DNA from: Chryseobacterium binzhouense
Lineage (GTDB): Bacteria; Bacteroidota; Bacteroidia; Flavobacteriales; Weeksellaceae
Assembly (NCBI RefSeq): GCF_007474545.1
Contig: NZ_VKOG01000001.1
Span: forward strand, 1,178,001-1,242,000
Direction of reading: 5' to 3'
Length of the DNA stretch: 64,000 bases
Below the pieces are notes generated by a model that had not been told where the DNA came from, did not search any database, and worked only from the letters and a program-made list of their open reading frames with translations. The translations under genes and the position numbers were made by a program. Shown one piece after another: positions 34,727-42,533 of the stretch. Within the stretch, counting starts at the first letter, position 1. Each line of letters opens with the position of its first letter.

Positions 34727-37396
34727 TCCGCCTTTTGGTAGAGCAATTGTAAAAGTCACACCCAATCCGCTGTTTTCAGCTTTTATGATTCCGGTATGGG
34801 CTTCAATAATTCTTTTTGAAATAGCAAGTCCAAGACCGCTTCCGGAAGGTTTTCTTATGTTTTGGTTCTTTGATTGATAAAACTTATCAAAAATAAGCTC
34901 AAGATCTTCTTCGGGAATAAGTTTCCCGGTATTGAAAATCGTTATGTTCAGATCATTATCTTTCTCAAAAAACTTGGTCTGAATAGTTCCCTGTTCGTCT
35001 GTAAATTTCAAAGCATTTCCTAAAATATTCTGAAATAACTGAATAATTCTTGCTTCATCATATTCAAATAAATACTGATTAAGAAGATTGACTTCACTTA
35101 TATGAATGTTTTTCTGCTTAATAAGATGGATAATTGGATTCAATGCTTTTTTATACGTTTCCAGAATATTATTTTTCTGAATGTGCAAAGCAATTTCGCC
35201 ATGCTGAAGTTTATCCAGATACAGGATATCATTAATAATTTCGCTCAAACGGTCAGATTCAGTGATGATATTGTTTAAAAATTCTCTTTTAATTTCTAAA
35301 GGAATATCGTCGTCATCGGCTAAAATTTCTCCGGCTGATCGAATGGCTGTAATCGGAGTCCGCAATTCGTGGGCAACAGAATCTAAAAAGTCATCTTTCT
35401 GTCGGTCTTTGATGATTAAATTCTCATTGGCTGCAGTAAGATCATGAGAAAGCTGTTTGAGTTCTTCAGATTTTTCGGTCAGTTTTTTATTCAGAATGAT
35501 GTTTTCCTTAGACTCTTCAAGGATATTTAAAACTTCTTTCAGAGAAATTTTATCTTCTTTGGTAACGCCTTCAATTAAAATTTTAGCAGAAGCTGTCCCA
35601 ATTCTTCCTGCCAGAAGATTTTCAGAAAACTTAATAAATCTTGAGTCTGCGGTTTCTTCCTGAGTATCAATATTATATTTGATATTGAAGATCCGCATTG
35701 CCTGTTCGGTCTTCTTTTTACCTAAAAAACGTTCCAGAATATTTTTAATATCAGAAACATAAGCCGTTCCTCTCCAGATAAAAGCATTTTCATGATTTTG
35801 GATGTATTTATCAATGTCAACATATAGTTCGGCAAAATTCCTTTCACGATAGTTTCCTTTCATGCTTACCGACAAAATTGTGAATAAACCTGTGTTTACC
35901 AGAATAGACCAAAAGAAAATTTCCGGAATACGGTCTAAAAATGCAATATCAAAAAACTGGAAAGCATCATACATATCCCGTAAAATTACTTTCAGTTCTT
36001 GATTGTAAGAAAAATAATACTGAGGAATAATTAAGCCGAAATAACAGATAATTAAACCAGCTATAAGTCCGGTAATTGCGCCTTTATAGCTTCCTCTTCT
36101 CCAGAATATCGCACCGAAAAATGCGGGAGCCAACTGTGCGATAACCACAAAAGAAATCAATCCCACAGAATCGAGCGAAGTCTTCAGAATAAAATATTTA
36201 TAAAAAACAAAGGCTAAAATAATTAGTCCAAAAATTGAAAACTTTCGGATATTGGTAATGTTTCGTGTGTTTTGAGTTTCATTTTCTGCTTTAAATTTGC
36301 CTAATAATCCATAAGGAATAATCAGGTTGTTGGAAAGCATGATGGATAATGTAATGGACGAAATAATAATCATCGAAATTGATGAACTTAAACCACCAAG
36401 AAATACCAAAACGGTGATTAAAGTATTATCAAAATATTGCGGAATTAAAATGGAATAAAACTCCGGATTCACATTCTGACCATCAAAAAGCAATCTTCCG
36501 CCCCATGCAATAGGAAAAATAAAAACAGTGAAAACCAATAAATACAATGGGAAAAACCAAATGGCAGTTTTGATGTGTTTTTCCTGTCTGTTTTCTACAA
36601 TAGCCGTATGAAACTGTCTTGGAAGAATACAGATTGCTGTTCCGGAAATCATACAGAGAACCATCCAGTTCATGGCGTCTTCCAGTCCGTTGAAAGTGTT
36701 TTTAGCCTTAAAATCAGGGAATTTACTTGCCTTGCTGTAAAGATCTGAAAATCCGTCAAATGCGAAATAGATCACAAATAAACCTAAAATAATAATGAAA
36801 AACAGTTTAAGAAAGCTTTCTAAAGCTATTGCTGAAATAATTCCTGATCTCTTTTCTGAAGCATCCACATATTTTGTTCCATAATAAGAAGAAAATACCG
36901 CAATTAAAACAACGACAAAAGTTGCGCTGTCATTTAAAATGTTTTTAGATATTGCTGTTTCGGTTACTAAATGAAAGGTTTCGGAAATTGCTCTTATCTG
37001 TAATCCGATATATGGAATAATTGCTAAAATACACACCAAAGTGATAATAGCACTGAAACTTCTGCTATTTCCGTATCGTAAAGAGATAAAATCTGCAAGA
37101 CTGCTTATTTTGTTGATTCTTGAAATACGGACAATCCTTGTGTTGATATAAATCCATGCCGGAATAATGATAACCGGACCAATATAAATAGTAAGGTAAT
37201 TGAGTCCGCTTGTCGCAGCAACGCCAATGCTTCCATAATACGTCCATGCAGTACAGTATACAGCAAGAGACAAAGCGTAGATGTATGGATTATTGATCCA
37301 GAACTTACTTTTTTTCTTCTCAGCAAAATACGCAACAAGAAACAGAAGAGCCAGATAAATAAGAACAACAGTAAATAATGCGAAACTATTCATCAT
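34691..37396 (-). CDS. Histidine kinase with N-terminal sodium:solute symporter domain
   Basis: A hybrid protein of 901 residues. Residues 1-500 form an SSSF/SLC5-type membrane unit with about 13 helices. Then follow a linker with a possible helical dimer segment and a HisKA/HATPase core. The phospho-accepting histidine is His676 in 'DSVAHELRTPITAIRS', and the ATP lid shows 'FDKFYQSKNQ' and 'GSGLGLAISKRI'. This is the layout of CrbS/CbrA-type sensors, which detect the state of a transported solute. The last 13 residues come from a REP-like repeat. The transcript also carries a 64-residue membrane protein that overlaps its start by 11 bases. Confidence 0.92.
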   Translation of the reverse strand: MMNSFALFTVVLIYLALLFLVAYFAEKKKSKFWINNPYIYALSLAVYCTAWTYYGSIGVAATSGLNYLTIYIGPVIIIPAWIYINTRIVRISRINKISSLADFISLRYGNSRSFSAIITLVCILAIIPYIGLQIRAISETFHLVTETAISKNILNDSATFVVVLIAVFSSYYGTKYVDASEKRSGIISAIALESFLKLFFIIILGLFVIYFAFDGFSDLYSKASKFPDFKAKNTFNGLEDAMNWMVLCMISGTAICILPRQFHTAIVENRQEKHIKTAIWFFPLYLLVFTVFIFPIAWGGRLLFDGQNVNPEFYSILIPQYFDNTLITVLVFLGGLSSSISMIIISSITLSIMLSNNLIIPYGLLGKFKAENETQNTRNITNIRKFSIFGLIILAFVFYKYFILKTSLDSVGLISFVVIAQLAPAFFGAIFWRRGSYKGAITGLIAGLIICYFGLIIPQYYFSYNQELKVILRDMYDAFQFFDIAFLDRIPEIFFWSILVNTGLFTILSVSMKGNYRERNFAELYVDIDKYIQNHENAFIWRGTAYVSDIKNILERFLGKKKTEQAMRIFNIKYNIDTQEETADSRFIKFSENLLAGRIGTASAKILIEGVTKEDKISLKEVLNILEESKENIILNKKLTEKSEELKQLSHDLTAANENLIIKDRQKDDFLDSVAHELRTPITAIRSAGEILADDDDIPLEIKREFLNNIITESDRLSEIINDILYLDKLQHGEIALHIQKNNILETYKKALNPIIHLIKQKNIHISEVNLLNQYLFEYDEARIIQLFQNILGNALKFTDEQGTIQTKFFEKDNDLNITIFNTGKLIPEEDLELIFDKFYQSKNQNIRKPSGSGLGLAISKRIIEAHTGIIKAENSGLGVTFTIALPKGGEREEFNNSSRR

Positions 37397-37580
37397 ATTT
37401 TTTTACAATGAAGAAAGAAATCATAATAGAAATCATCCAGACAGAAAAAACATACACCAGAATTCTTGGAAAACCTAAAACCTCTTTCTCGCTGTTGAAA
37501 AGCAGGGAGACAGGAATACTGAAAGCAATCAGCAGACCTATACACAGGATAATCAGTTTTTGTTCGTGACGTTTTTTCAT
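37386..37580 (-). CDS. Small two-helix membrane protein linked to the symporter-kinase
   Basis: A protein of 64 residues with two membrane segments (about 8-27 and 40-59) and Lys/Arg-rich ends. Its last 11 bases overlap the start of the symporter-kinase gene, so they are almost certainly co-translated. The layout, with a short loop and the 'GFPRILVYVFSVWM' second helix, is like the small companion subunits (DUF4212/DUF3311 type) that precede some sodium:solute symporters. I am not sure of the family. It may be the small subunit of the sensor's transporter part. Confidence 0.75.
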   Translation of the reverse strand: MKKRHEQKLIILCIGLLIAFSIPVSLLFNSEKEVLGFPRILVYVFSVWMISIMISFFIVKKYDE

Positions 37581-37675
37581 GATTGAATGATGAATTTATT
37601 ATAATTGGTAAACATTGATTAGAAAGATAATTGATGAATAGAATCATTCATCAATTATCATCTAACATTTATAAT

Positions 37676-37900
37676 TTACTTATCGTCAGAATATTCTCCT
37701 GTCAAAGAGTAATATCCAAAAATTGCCATTCCGCCGGAGACGATAGGAACCAGAATGAAAAGTATAATGATTCCGAATACAAGATCTTCCTGCTTACCCG
37801 ATGTTATTTTTGGGACACCCATTACTGTTATTCCCAGATAAGCTACCGCAAGAGCGATAAGGATCCATACAATGCCTAATATTTTTTTTAATCCGTTCAT
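37676..37900 (-). CDS. Small two-helix membrane protein
   Basis: A protein of 74 residues with two hydrophobic segments (about 8-28 and 42-66) and a short acidic tail (GEYSDDK). It lies 45 bases downstream of the MHS-type transporter gene and upstream of the small symporter partner, on the same strand, so it is part of the acetate/propionate unit. I believe it belongs to a small Bacteroidetes-restricted family found next to MFS transporters (possibly DUF6814), but I cannot check this. Function is unknown. Confidence 0.7.
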   Translation of the reverse strand: MNGLKKILGIVWILIALAVAYLGITVMGVPKITSGKQEDLVFGIIILFILVPIVSGGMAIFGYYSLTGEYSDDK

Positions 37901-37945
37901 TTTAGTTTGATTTAAAATTAGTAATTTTTTTGATGATAATTTCTG

Positions 37946-39526
37946 TTAATCGTGGATATTGCTGTTTTTATTTTTGAGATAAATCAATCCGATGATTAAA
38001 CAGACTCCTGCTACACCGATAGGATACCAAAGTCCTTCAAGATACCATGTTGCATGTCCTGCTTCTTTTCCGGTAGTTACAAGATAAGTGGCAACAGCAG
38101 GAAGCAAGCCCCCAAATACACCATTACCAATGTGGTACGGAAGAGACATCGATGTATAACGAATTCTCACAGGGAACATTTCAACCAGGAATGCCGCAAT
38201 AGGCCCGTAAACCATCGTTACAAAAATCACCTGAATAAAGATAAGGAAAACCAGATACCATTTTGTGCTGTCACTTAAGGTAACGGATTTTGATACTTTA
38301 GGCTCTTCAGCTTTTCCATCCTTCATTACCGGACCGTTGATCGACCAATGAACAATACTGTCTTTTTTAATTAAAGTTCCGTCGGTATAAACTGTTTCTT
38401 TATGGAAAGTGATCAGGCTGTCTGCTGCAATTTCTTTATGAACTTTGGCGGTTCTGTTTTCAGTAATACCATTATCGGCAACTGTTTTTGCTTCTATATT
38501 AATGCTTTTGTACATAGCGTCATAAATCGGTCTGTACGCTAAAATAGCAATCAGCATTCCAGTCATCATGATGGCTTTTCTTCCTACTTTATCAGACAGC
38601 CATCCGAAAAACACAAAAAACGGAGTTCCTAAAAACAATGCGGTTGCCATTAAAGAATCTACCTGTGCAGATTCCACATTCATCACTTTTTGAAGGAAGC
38701 TCATGGCGTAGAATTGTCCGGTGTACCAGATTACTCCCTGTCCCATTGCTGCTCCAAATAAGGCAAGCAAAACAAATTTGAAATTAAATTTATTTCCGAA
38801 GCTTTCTTTTAAAGGGTTTTTTGAAGTTTTCCCTTCACTTTTAGCTTTTGCAAACAAAGGAGATTCTTTCATGTTTTTTCTGATGATATAAGAAACACCC
38901 ACCATAAGAATCGAAATCCAGAACGGAACTCTCCATCCCCAAGTGTCAAATTCTTCTGCTGAAAGTGAACTTTTCGTAACAAGAATAACAATCAGAGAGA
39001 TAAAAAGTCCTGCTGTAGCGGTAGTCTGAATCCACGATGTCCAGTAACCTCTTCTGTGTGGCTGTGCATATTCTGCGACATACGTTGCAGCACCGCCGTA
39101 TTCACCTCCTAAAGCCAGACCTTGTAAAAGTCTTAAAATTAAAACCAAAACAGGTGCTAAAAACCCTATAGTTTCATAGCTGGGAATACACCCGATCAGG
39201 AATGTTGAGAAGCCCATAATTAATAAAGTGACCAGAAAAGTATATTTTCTGCCAATAATATCTCCTAATCTTCCGAAGAATAAAGCTCCGAATGGTCTTA
39301 CGACAAAACCTGCCGCAAAAGTTGCCAATGTAGATAAAAATGCTGCGGTAGGATTGTCTGCAGGGAAAAATTTGGTTGCCAAAACAATGGCAAGACTTCC
39401 GAAAATATAGAAATCATACCATTCTATAAGGGTTCCGAGAGATGACGCTGTAATAACGCTCCAGATGGTGCGGTTTTTCTGCTTTTCAGTCATATTCTCA
39501 TAGCTGTCGTGATGTTGCTGGTTCAT
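37946..39526 (-). CDS. MHS-family MFS transporter (ProP/ShiA-like) with a large periplasmic insert
   Basis: A transporter of 526 residues. Helix 1 and its flank carry 'SSLGTLIEWYDFYIFGSLA', and the first cytoplasmic loop carries 'GALFFGRLGDIIGRKYTFL', both of the metabolite:H+ symporter group that imports small acids and osmolytes. A hydrophilic stretch at about residues 338-421, rich in Lys, Thr and Asp, lies between predicted helices 9 and 10 and so would face the periplasm. Ordinary members lack it. Its position with acs and the prpE-like gene suggests uptake of a carboxylate, but the substrate is not proven. Confidence 0.88.
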   Translation of the reverse strand: MNQQHHDSYENMTEKQKNRTIWSVITASSLGTLIEWYDFYIFGSLAIVLATKFFPADNPTAAFLSTLATFAAGFVVRPFGALFFGRLGDIIGRKYTFLVTLLIMGFSTFLIGCIPSYETIGFLAPVLVLILRLLQGLALGGEYGGAATYVAEYAQPHRRGYWTSWIQTTATAGLFISLIVILVTKSSLSAEEFDTWGWRVPFWISILMVGVSYIIRKNMKESPLFAKAKSEGKTSKNPLKESFGNKFNFKFVLLALFGAAMGQGVIWYTGQFYAMSFLQKVMNVESAQVDSLMATALFLGTPFFVFFGWLSDKVGRKAIMMTGMLIAILAYRPIYDAMYKSINIEAKTVADNGITENRTAKVHKEIAADSLITFHKETVYTDGTLIKKDSIVHWSINGPVMKDGKAEEPKVSKSVTLSDSTKWYLVFLIFIQVIFVTMVYGPIAAFLVEMFPVRIRYTSMSLPYHIGNGVFGGLLPAVATYLVTTGKEAGHATWYLEGLWYPIGVAGVCLIIGLIYLKNKNSNIHD

Positions 39527-39561
39527 ATTACTAGATTTATTTTTTAATTAAGAATGAAATT

Positions 39562-40941
39562 TTAGAGATAAATTTGGAGCTGGATAATAAACTCTCCTTT
39601 AGAAGTCGGGCTTTCAGTCGGACTTGTGAAAACAGGTCTCGTAGAATATTGAGTGGTAACCTTTGCATGATGCCCATCTAAAAACCAGTTGGCTCCTACA
39701 TCAAACTGAGAAGAAGATTTCTCATAAGCATCAAAATTTTTGTGAGTATAAGCTGCGAACGGCTGAATTCTGATTTTTGGCTTTTCTGCCTGACTTGGCA
39801 GTAATAATCCCGCCTGAGCGTAGATGATGTCACCTGTACCTATCATCGGCTGTAGATTTCCCGGTCCGGCTATTGCACGTTGACCGACAAAGTTGGGATC
39901 ATTGGCTGCAACGTTCATGATTCCTAGGTTTCTTACATAATTAGGTCCGAATTGATAGTTAAAATAACCTGCGTATGCAGAAACAGCCATTTTGTTTTTA
40001 GCATTTCCCAAAGGAATATCTGCAAAAGCATCGGCAGAAAGTAAGGTGATATCGTGTTTTTCAATATTGGAATTTACTGAAGTTCTGGTTCCTTCTTTTT
40101 GATGATAAAAGCCGGCACCCAAATTGAAAACTTTTTTGGTTCCCAGATAAGAACCTACTTTATACGGCAGTATATTCGATTCTGAATCTAAGAACTGATA
40201 TTCAAAATAACCTGCTTTAGACCAGTTGGGGTTTCCGTTATTATCAACAGCAACAGCGTTGTTGGGATTTAAAGTGTTGGCTGGAGTAAGATCGGTTGCA
40301 AATGGTTTATTCAAACTCATTCTGTACTCAAATTTTCCGTATTTTCCTTTTGCAAAAATTCCCATTTGTCTTGCAAACTGATCAGAATTATCAATTAAAG
40401 GCCAACTGAAAATAGGGGAGTCTACGGTAAGAAAATTTAATGTTGATCCCATGGTCATACGAGAAAGTCCCATGTAATAGTGAAGTCCACCTCCTAAAGT
40501 GAGACTGAATTTTCCTGCTTCTCCCGGTAAAATAACAGCATATTCATTCCAAGCATCATGAAAGAAAAGCTGGGGTTTTTTACCGTTTCCATAGCTTCCT
40601 GTTCCTGATGTTCCAGTTGCTCCGCCGTTGATAAAGGTTTGGTTGTTGATTCCAAAATGCGTTAAAATCGTATAACGCTTCGTAATTTGAGCGTAAGCCA
40701 ATGCTCTCAGTCTTCGGTTTCCCAAATTCCAGGTGTTGTCAGTAGGTTCGCCACCAACCATACTTCCGGGGTTCATGTCAGAGTTTCTGATCCAAAACTG
40801 ATCCCACAGAATAAAACGTACATATTTATCTCCATTAGGATTGAGATTTATTTTTAAACCACTCCCGTAATCTGGAGAACCTTGTGAATATAAAGAACTG
40901 CTGATTAAAGCTAATCCAATAAAACTTAATATTTTCTTCAT
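39562..40941 (-). CDS. Outer-membrane porin-like protein
   Basis: A protein of 459 residues with a signal sequence (about 1-19, ending SSSLYSQ). The mature part is rich in alternating aromatic and polar residues and Gly/Asn turns, and ends in 'GEFIIQLQIYL', consistent with a beta-barrel that closes with a C-terminal strand. I recognise no named porin family with certainty. It is the first gene of the minus-strand module, 35 bases upstream of the MHS transporter, which suggests that the pair passes a solute across the outer and then the inner membrane. Confidence 0.75.
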   Translation of the reverse strand: MKKILSFIGLALISSSLYSQGSPDYGSGLKINLNPNGDKYVRFILWDQFWIRNSDMNPGSMVGGEPTDNTWNLGNRRLRALAYAQITKRYTILTHFGINNQTFINGGATGTSGTGSYGNGKKPQLFFHDAWNEYAVILPGEAGKFSLTLGGGLHYYMGLSRMTMGSTLNFLTVDSPIFSWPLIDNSDQFARQMGIFAKGKYGKFEYRMSLNKPFATDLTPANTLNPNNAVAVDNNGNPNWSKAGYFEYQFLDSESNILPYKVGSYLGTKKVFNLGAGFYHQKEGTRTSVNSNIEKHDITLLSADAFADIPLGNAKNKMAVSAYAGYFNYQFGPNYVRNLGIMNVAANDPNFVGQRAIAGPGNLQPMIGTGDIIYAQAGLLLPSQAEKPKIRIQPFAAYTHKNFDAYEKSSSQFDVGANWFLDGHHAKVTTQYSTRPVFTSPTESPTSKGEFIIQLQIYL

Positions 40942-41359
40942 AAATTATTAATTTTTTGGCTATTATTTTGTGAAAGCCAAATTGGAATTAATAATTTAGT
41001 TATAAAAATTTAATATATATTTATGCTAATAGTATAGTTTTTAATTTTAAATCATTAATTATGAGCTGAAAAATTGTTCTTATAAATTATCTTTTTAAAT
41101 TAATAAATAAAGATTTTTGAATGTCCGTTTTTAATCATAACGCTAAAATCAGCAGTCATTTTGTCATTCCGGAGGAATCTCAACACACTGAAAATAAAGC
41201 AGTTTAGATTCCTCCGGAATGACAAACAAACTGTTAAAAACTAAATTATTACTAATTACGGACATTCATATAAAGTTTTGATTAATAGTTTTTTAAATGA
41301 ATTAATTCTATTTTAATAGAACTTAAAATTTATACTTAATAACTTATAACTTCTGAAAA
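40942..41359. other. Gene-free 418-base gap
   Basis: It holds a MITE-like palindromic element at 41118-41268 and otherwise AT-rich sequence with no coding frame I can support. It must also contain the promoter for the porin-like gene on the minus strand. No exact TAnnTTTG box is visible there. Confidence 0.6.
41118..41268. repeat. MITE-like nested palindromic element
   Basis: Outer terminal inverted repeats of 11 bases, TGAATGTCCGT (41118-41128) and ACGGACATTCA (41258-41268), enclose a second perfect inverted repeat of 21 bases (41160-41180 and 41206-41226, core CATTCCGGAGGAATCT) with a 25-base spacer. The inner arm is related to the element at 46282-46368. There is no coding capacity. No clear target-site duplication is visible. 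Confidence 0.7.
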
Positions 41360-41776
41360 CTATTTTTTAAATCTCTCCCATTTAATGAGCATATATTTGT
41401 CTGCAAACTGAGTGATAATTAATCCTGAATTTTTCAGATTTTCTTCTTTACTCATATATTCAATCAGCTCATTTTGTTTTAGGATTTTATATACCGGATG
41501 AAATTCAGAATGCGGGGGTCTTGTAATATTGTATTTCTTGATCCACGAACTGACTGTCACATGAGAAACGCCAATAATTCTTTCAATTTCACGAAAACTC
41601 AATCCCTCGAGATAGAGCTGTAAAGCTTTGGTTACGTAGTAATCGTCTATTTGTTTTCCCAGTTTTTTTACCGTGAAATAATAGTTGCAGTCTTTGCATA
41701 GAAAGCGTTGTTTGTTGTTTACAATTCCGCTTTTAACCACTTTGTCTGTGTTGCATTTCGGACAGCGATTTTCCAT
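41360..41776 (-). CDS. InsA-like zinc-ribbon/HTH DNA-binding protein
   Basis: A protein of 138 residues. The N-terminal zinc ribbon has four cysteines, Cys5 and Cys8 in 'CPKC' and Cys27 and Cys30 in 'CKDC'. It is followed by a helix-turn-helix with 'LSFREIERIIGVSHVTVSSWIKKY'. This is the DNA-binding part of IS1-type InsA. No transposase catalytic domain (DDE) follows, and no terminal repeats of an insertion sequence are seen, so it may be a domesticated DNA-binding protein. It is divergent from the arginine genes, with 160 bases between the two starts, and could regulate them. Confidence 0.8.
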   Translation of the reverse strand: MENRCPKCNTDKVVKSGIVNNKQRFLCKDCNYYFTVKKLGKQIDDYYVTKALQLYLEGLSFREIERIIGVSHVTVSSWIKKYNITRPPHSEFHPVYKILKQNELIEYMSKEENLKNSGLIITQFADKYMLIKWERFKK

Positions 41777-41936
41777 AGCTATATCTTTTTAGCAAATATA
41801 TAATAATTTAGCAAAATATTAATTTCATGTAAAGATAAAATTACCTGTTTATTAACTTTATTCAATAAAATTATCTTTTTTATTTGTTTTTTATAGAAAT
41901 TATATTTTAAATTTACCAAAAAATTTAGATAAATAA

Positions 41937-42533
41937 ATGGAAATAGAAGTTTCCTCATCCATACATCTGAAGTATGTGAGTGAAATACAGCAGGAAATGT
42001 ACGATTCTGCACAGCGCAGAGGAACGGGGATTGCCAAACGTTCCATCAAGTATCTCAGTAAAAAAATTACTGAAGGTAACGCTGTAGTTGCCACTGATAA
42101 AGGAAAGTGGGTAGGTTTCTGTTATATAGAAACATGGTCTCACGGACAGTTTGTTGCTAATTCCGGGCTTATTGTCTCACCGGAATTCAGGCATTTGGGA
42201 GTGGCGACCTTAATCAAGGACAAAGTATTCGCTTTATCCCGAAATAAATATCCGGATGCTAAAATTTTCGGTTTAACTACAGGTTTGGCGGTTATGAAGA
42301 TCAACAGCGATTTAGGATATAAACCCGTTATTTATTCTGAACTTACTCAGGATGAAGAATTCTGGAACGGCTGCAAAAGCTGCGTGAATTATGATATTTT
42401 AATGAAAAAAGAACGGAAAAACTGCCTTTGTACAGCAATGCTTTTCGTTCCCGATAATACAAAAAACAGCACTGAAAATAATCAGTCTGAAAACAGATAC
42501 AATAATGAGCAAGAAAGTAGTTTTAGCATTTAG
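41937..42533 (+). CDS. argA: GNAT-family N-acyltransferase, probable first enzyme of arginine synthesis
   Basis: A GNAT-fold protein of 198 residues at the head of the arginine operon. The acyl-CoA binding loop is seen as 'SPEFRHLGVATLIKDKVFALS' and the glutamate site is likely in the preceding strands. The position suggests it makes N-acyl-glutamate (acetyl or succinyl). The C-terminal part has a Cys cluster, 'GCKSC' and 'NCLC', about 20 residues apart, which looks like a metal site and is not usual for GNAT enzymes. The stop overlaps the argG gene by 29 bases, in another frame, so translation is coupled. The symbol is inferred from context, not from direct homology. Confidence 0.75.
   Translation: MEIEVSSSIHLKYVSEIQQEMYDSAQRRGTGIAKRSIKYLSKKITEGNAVVATDKGKWVGFCYIETWSHGQFVANSGLIVSPEFRHLGVATLIKDKVFALSRNKYPDAKIFGLTTGLAVMKINSDLGYKPVIYSELTQDEEFWNGCKSCVNYDILMKKERKNCLCTAMLFVPDNTKNSTENNQSENRYNNEQESSFSI

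Noticed and set aside
41360-41776. Complete IS1-type insertion sequence
   Set aside because: Only the DNA-binding half is present. There is no DDE catalytic domain, no second frame and no terminal inverted repeats around the gene.
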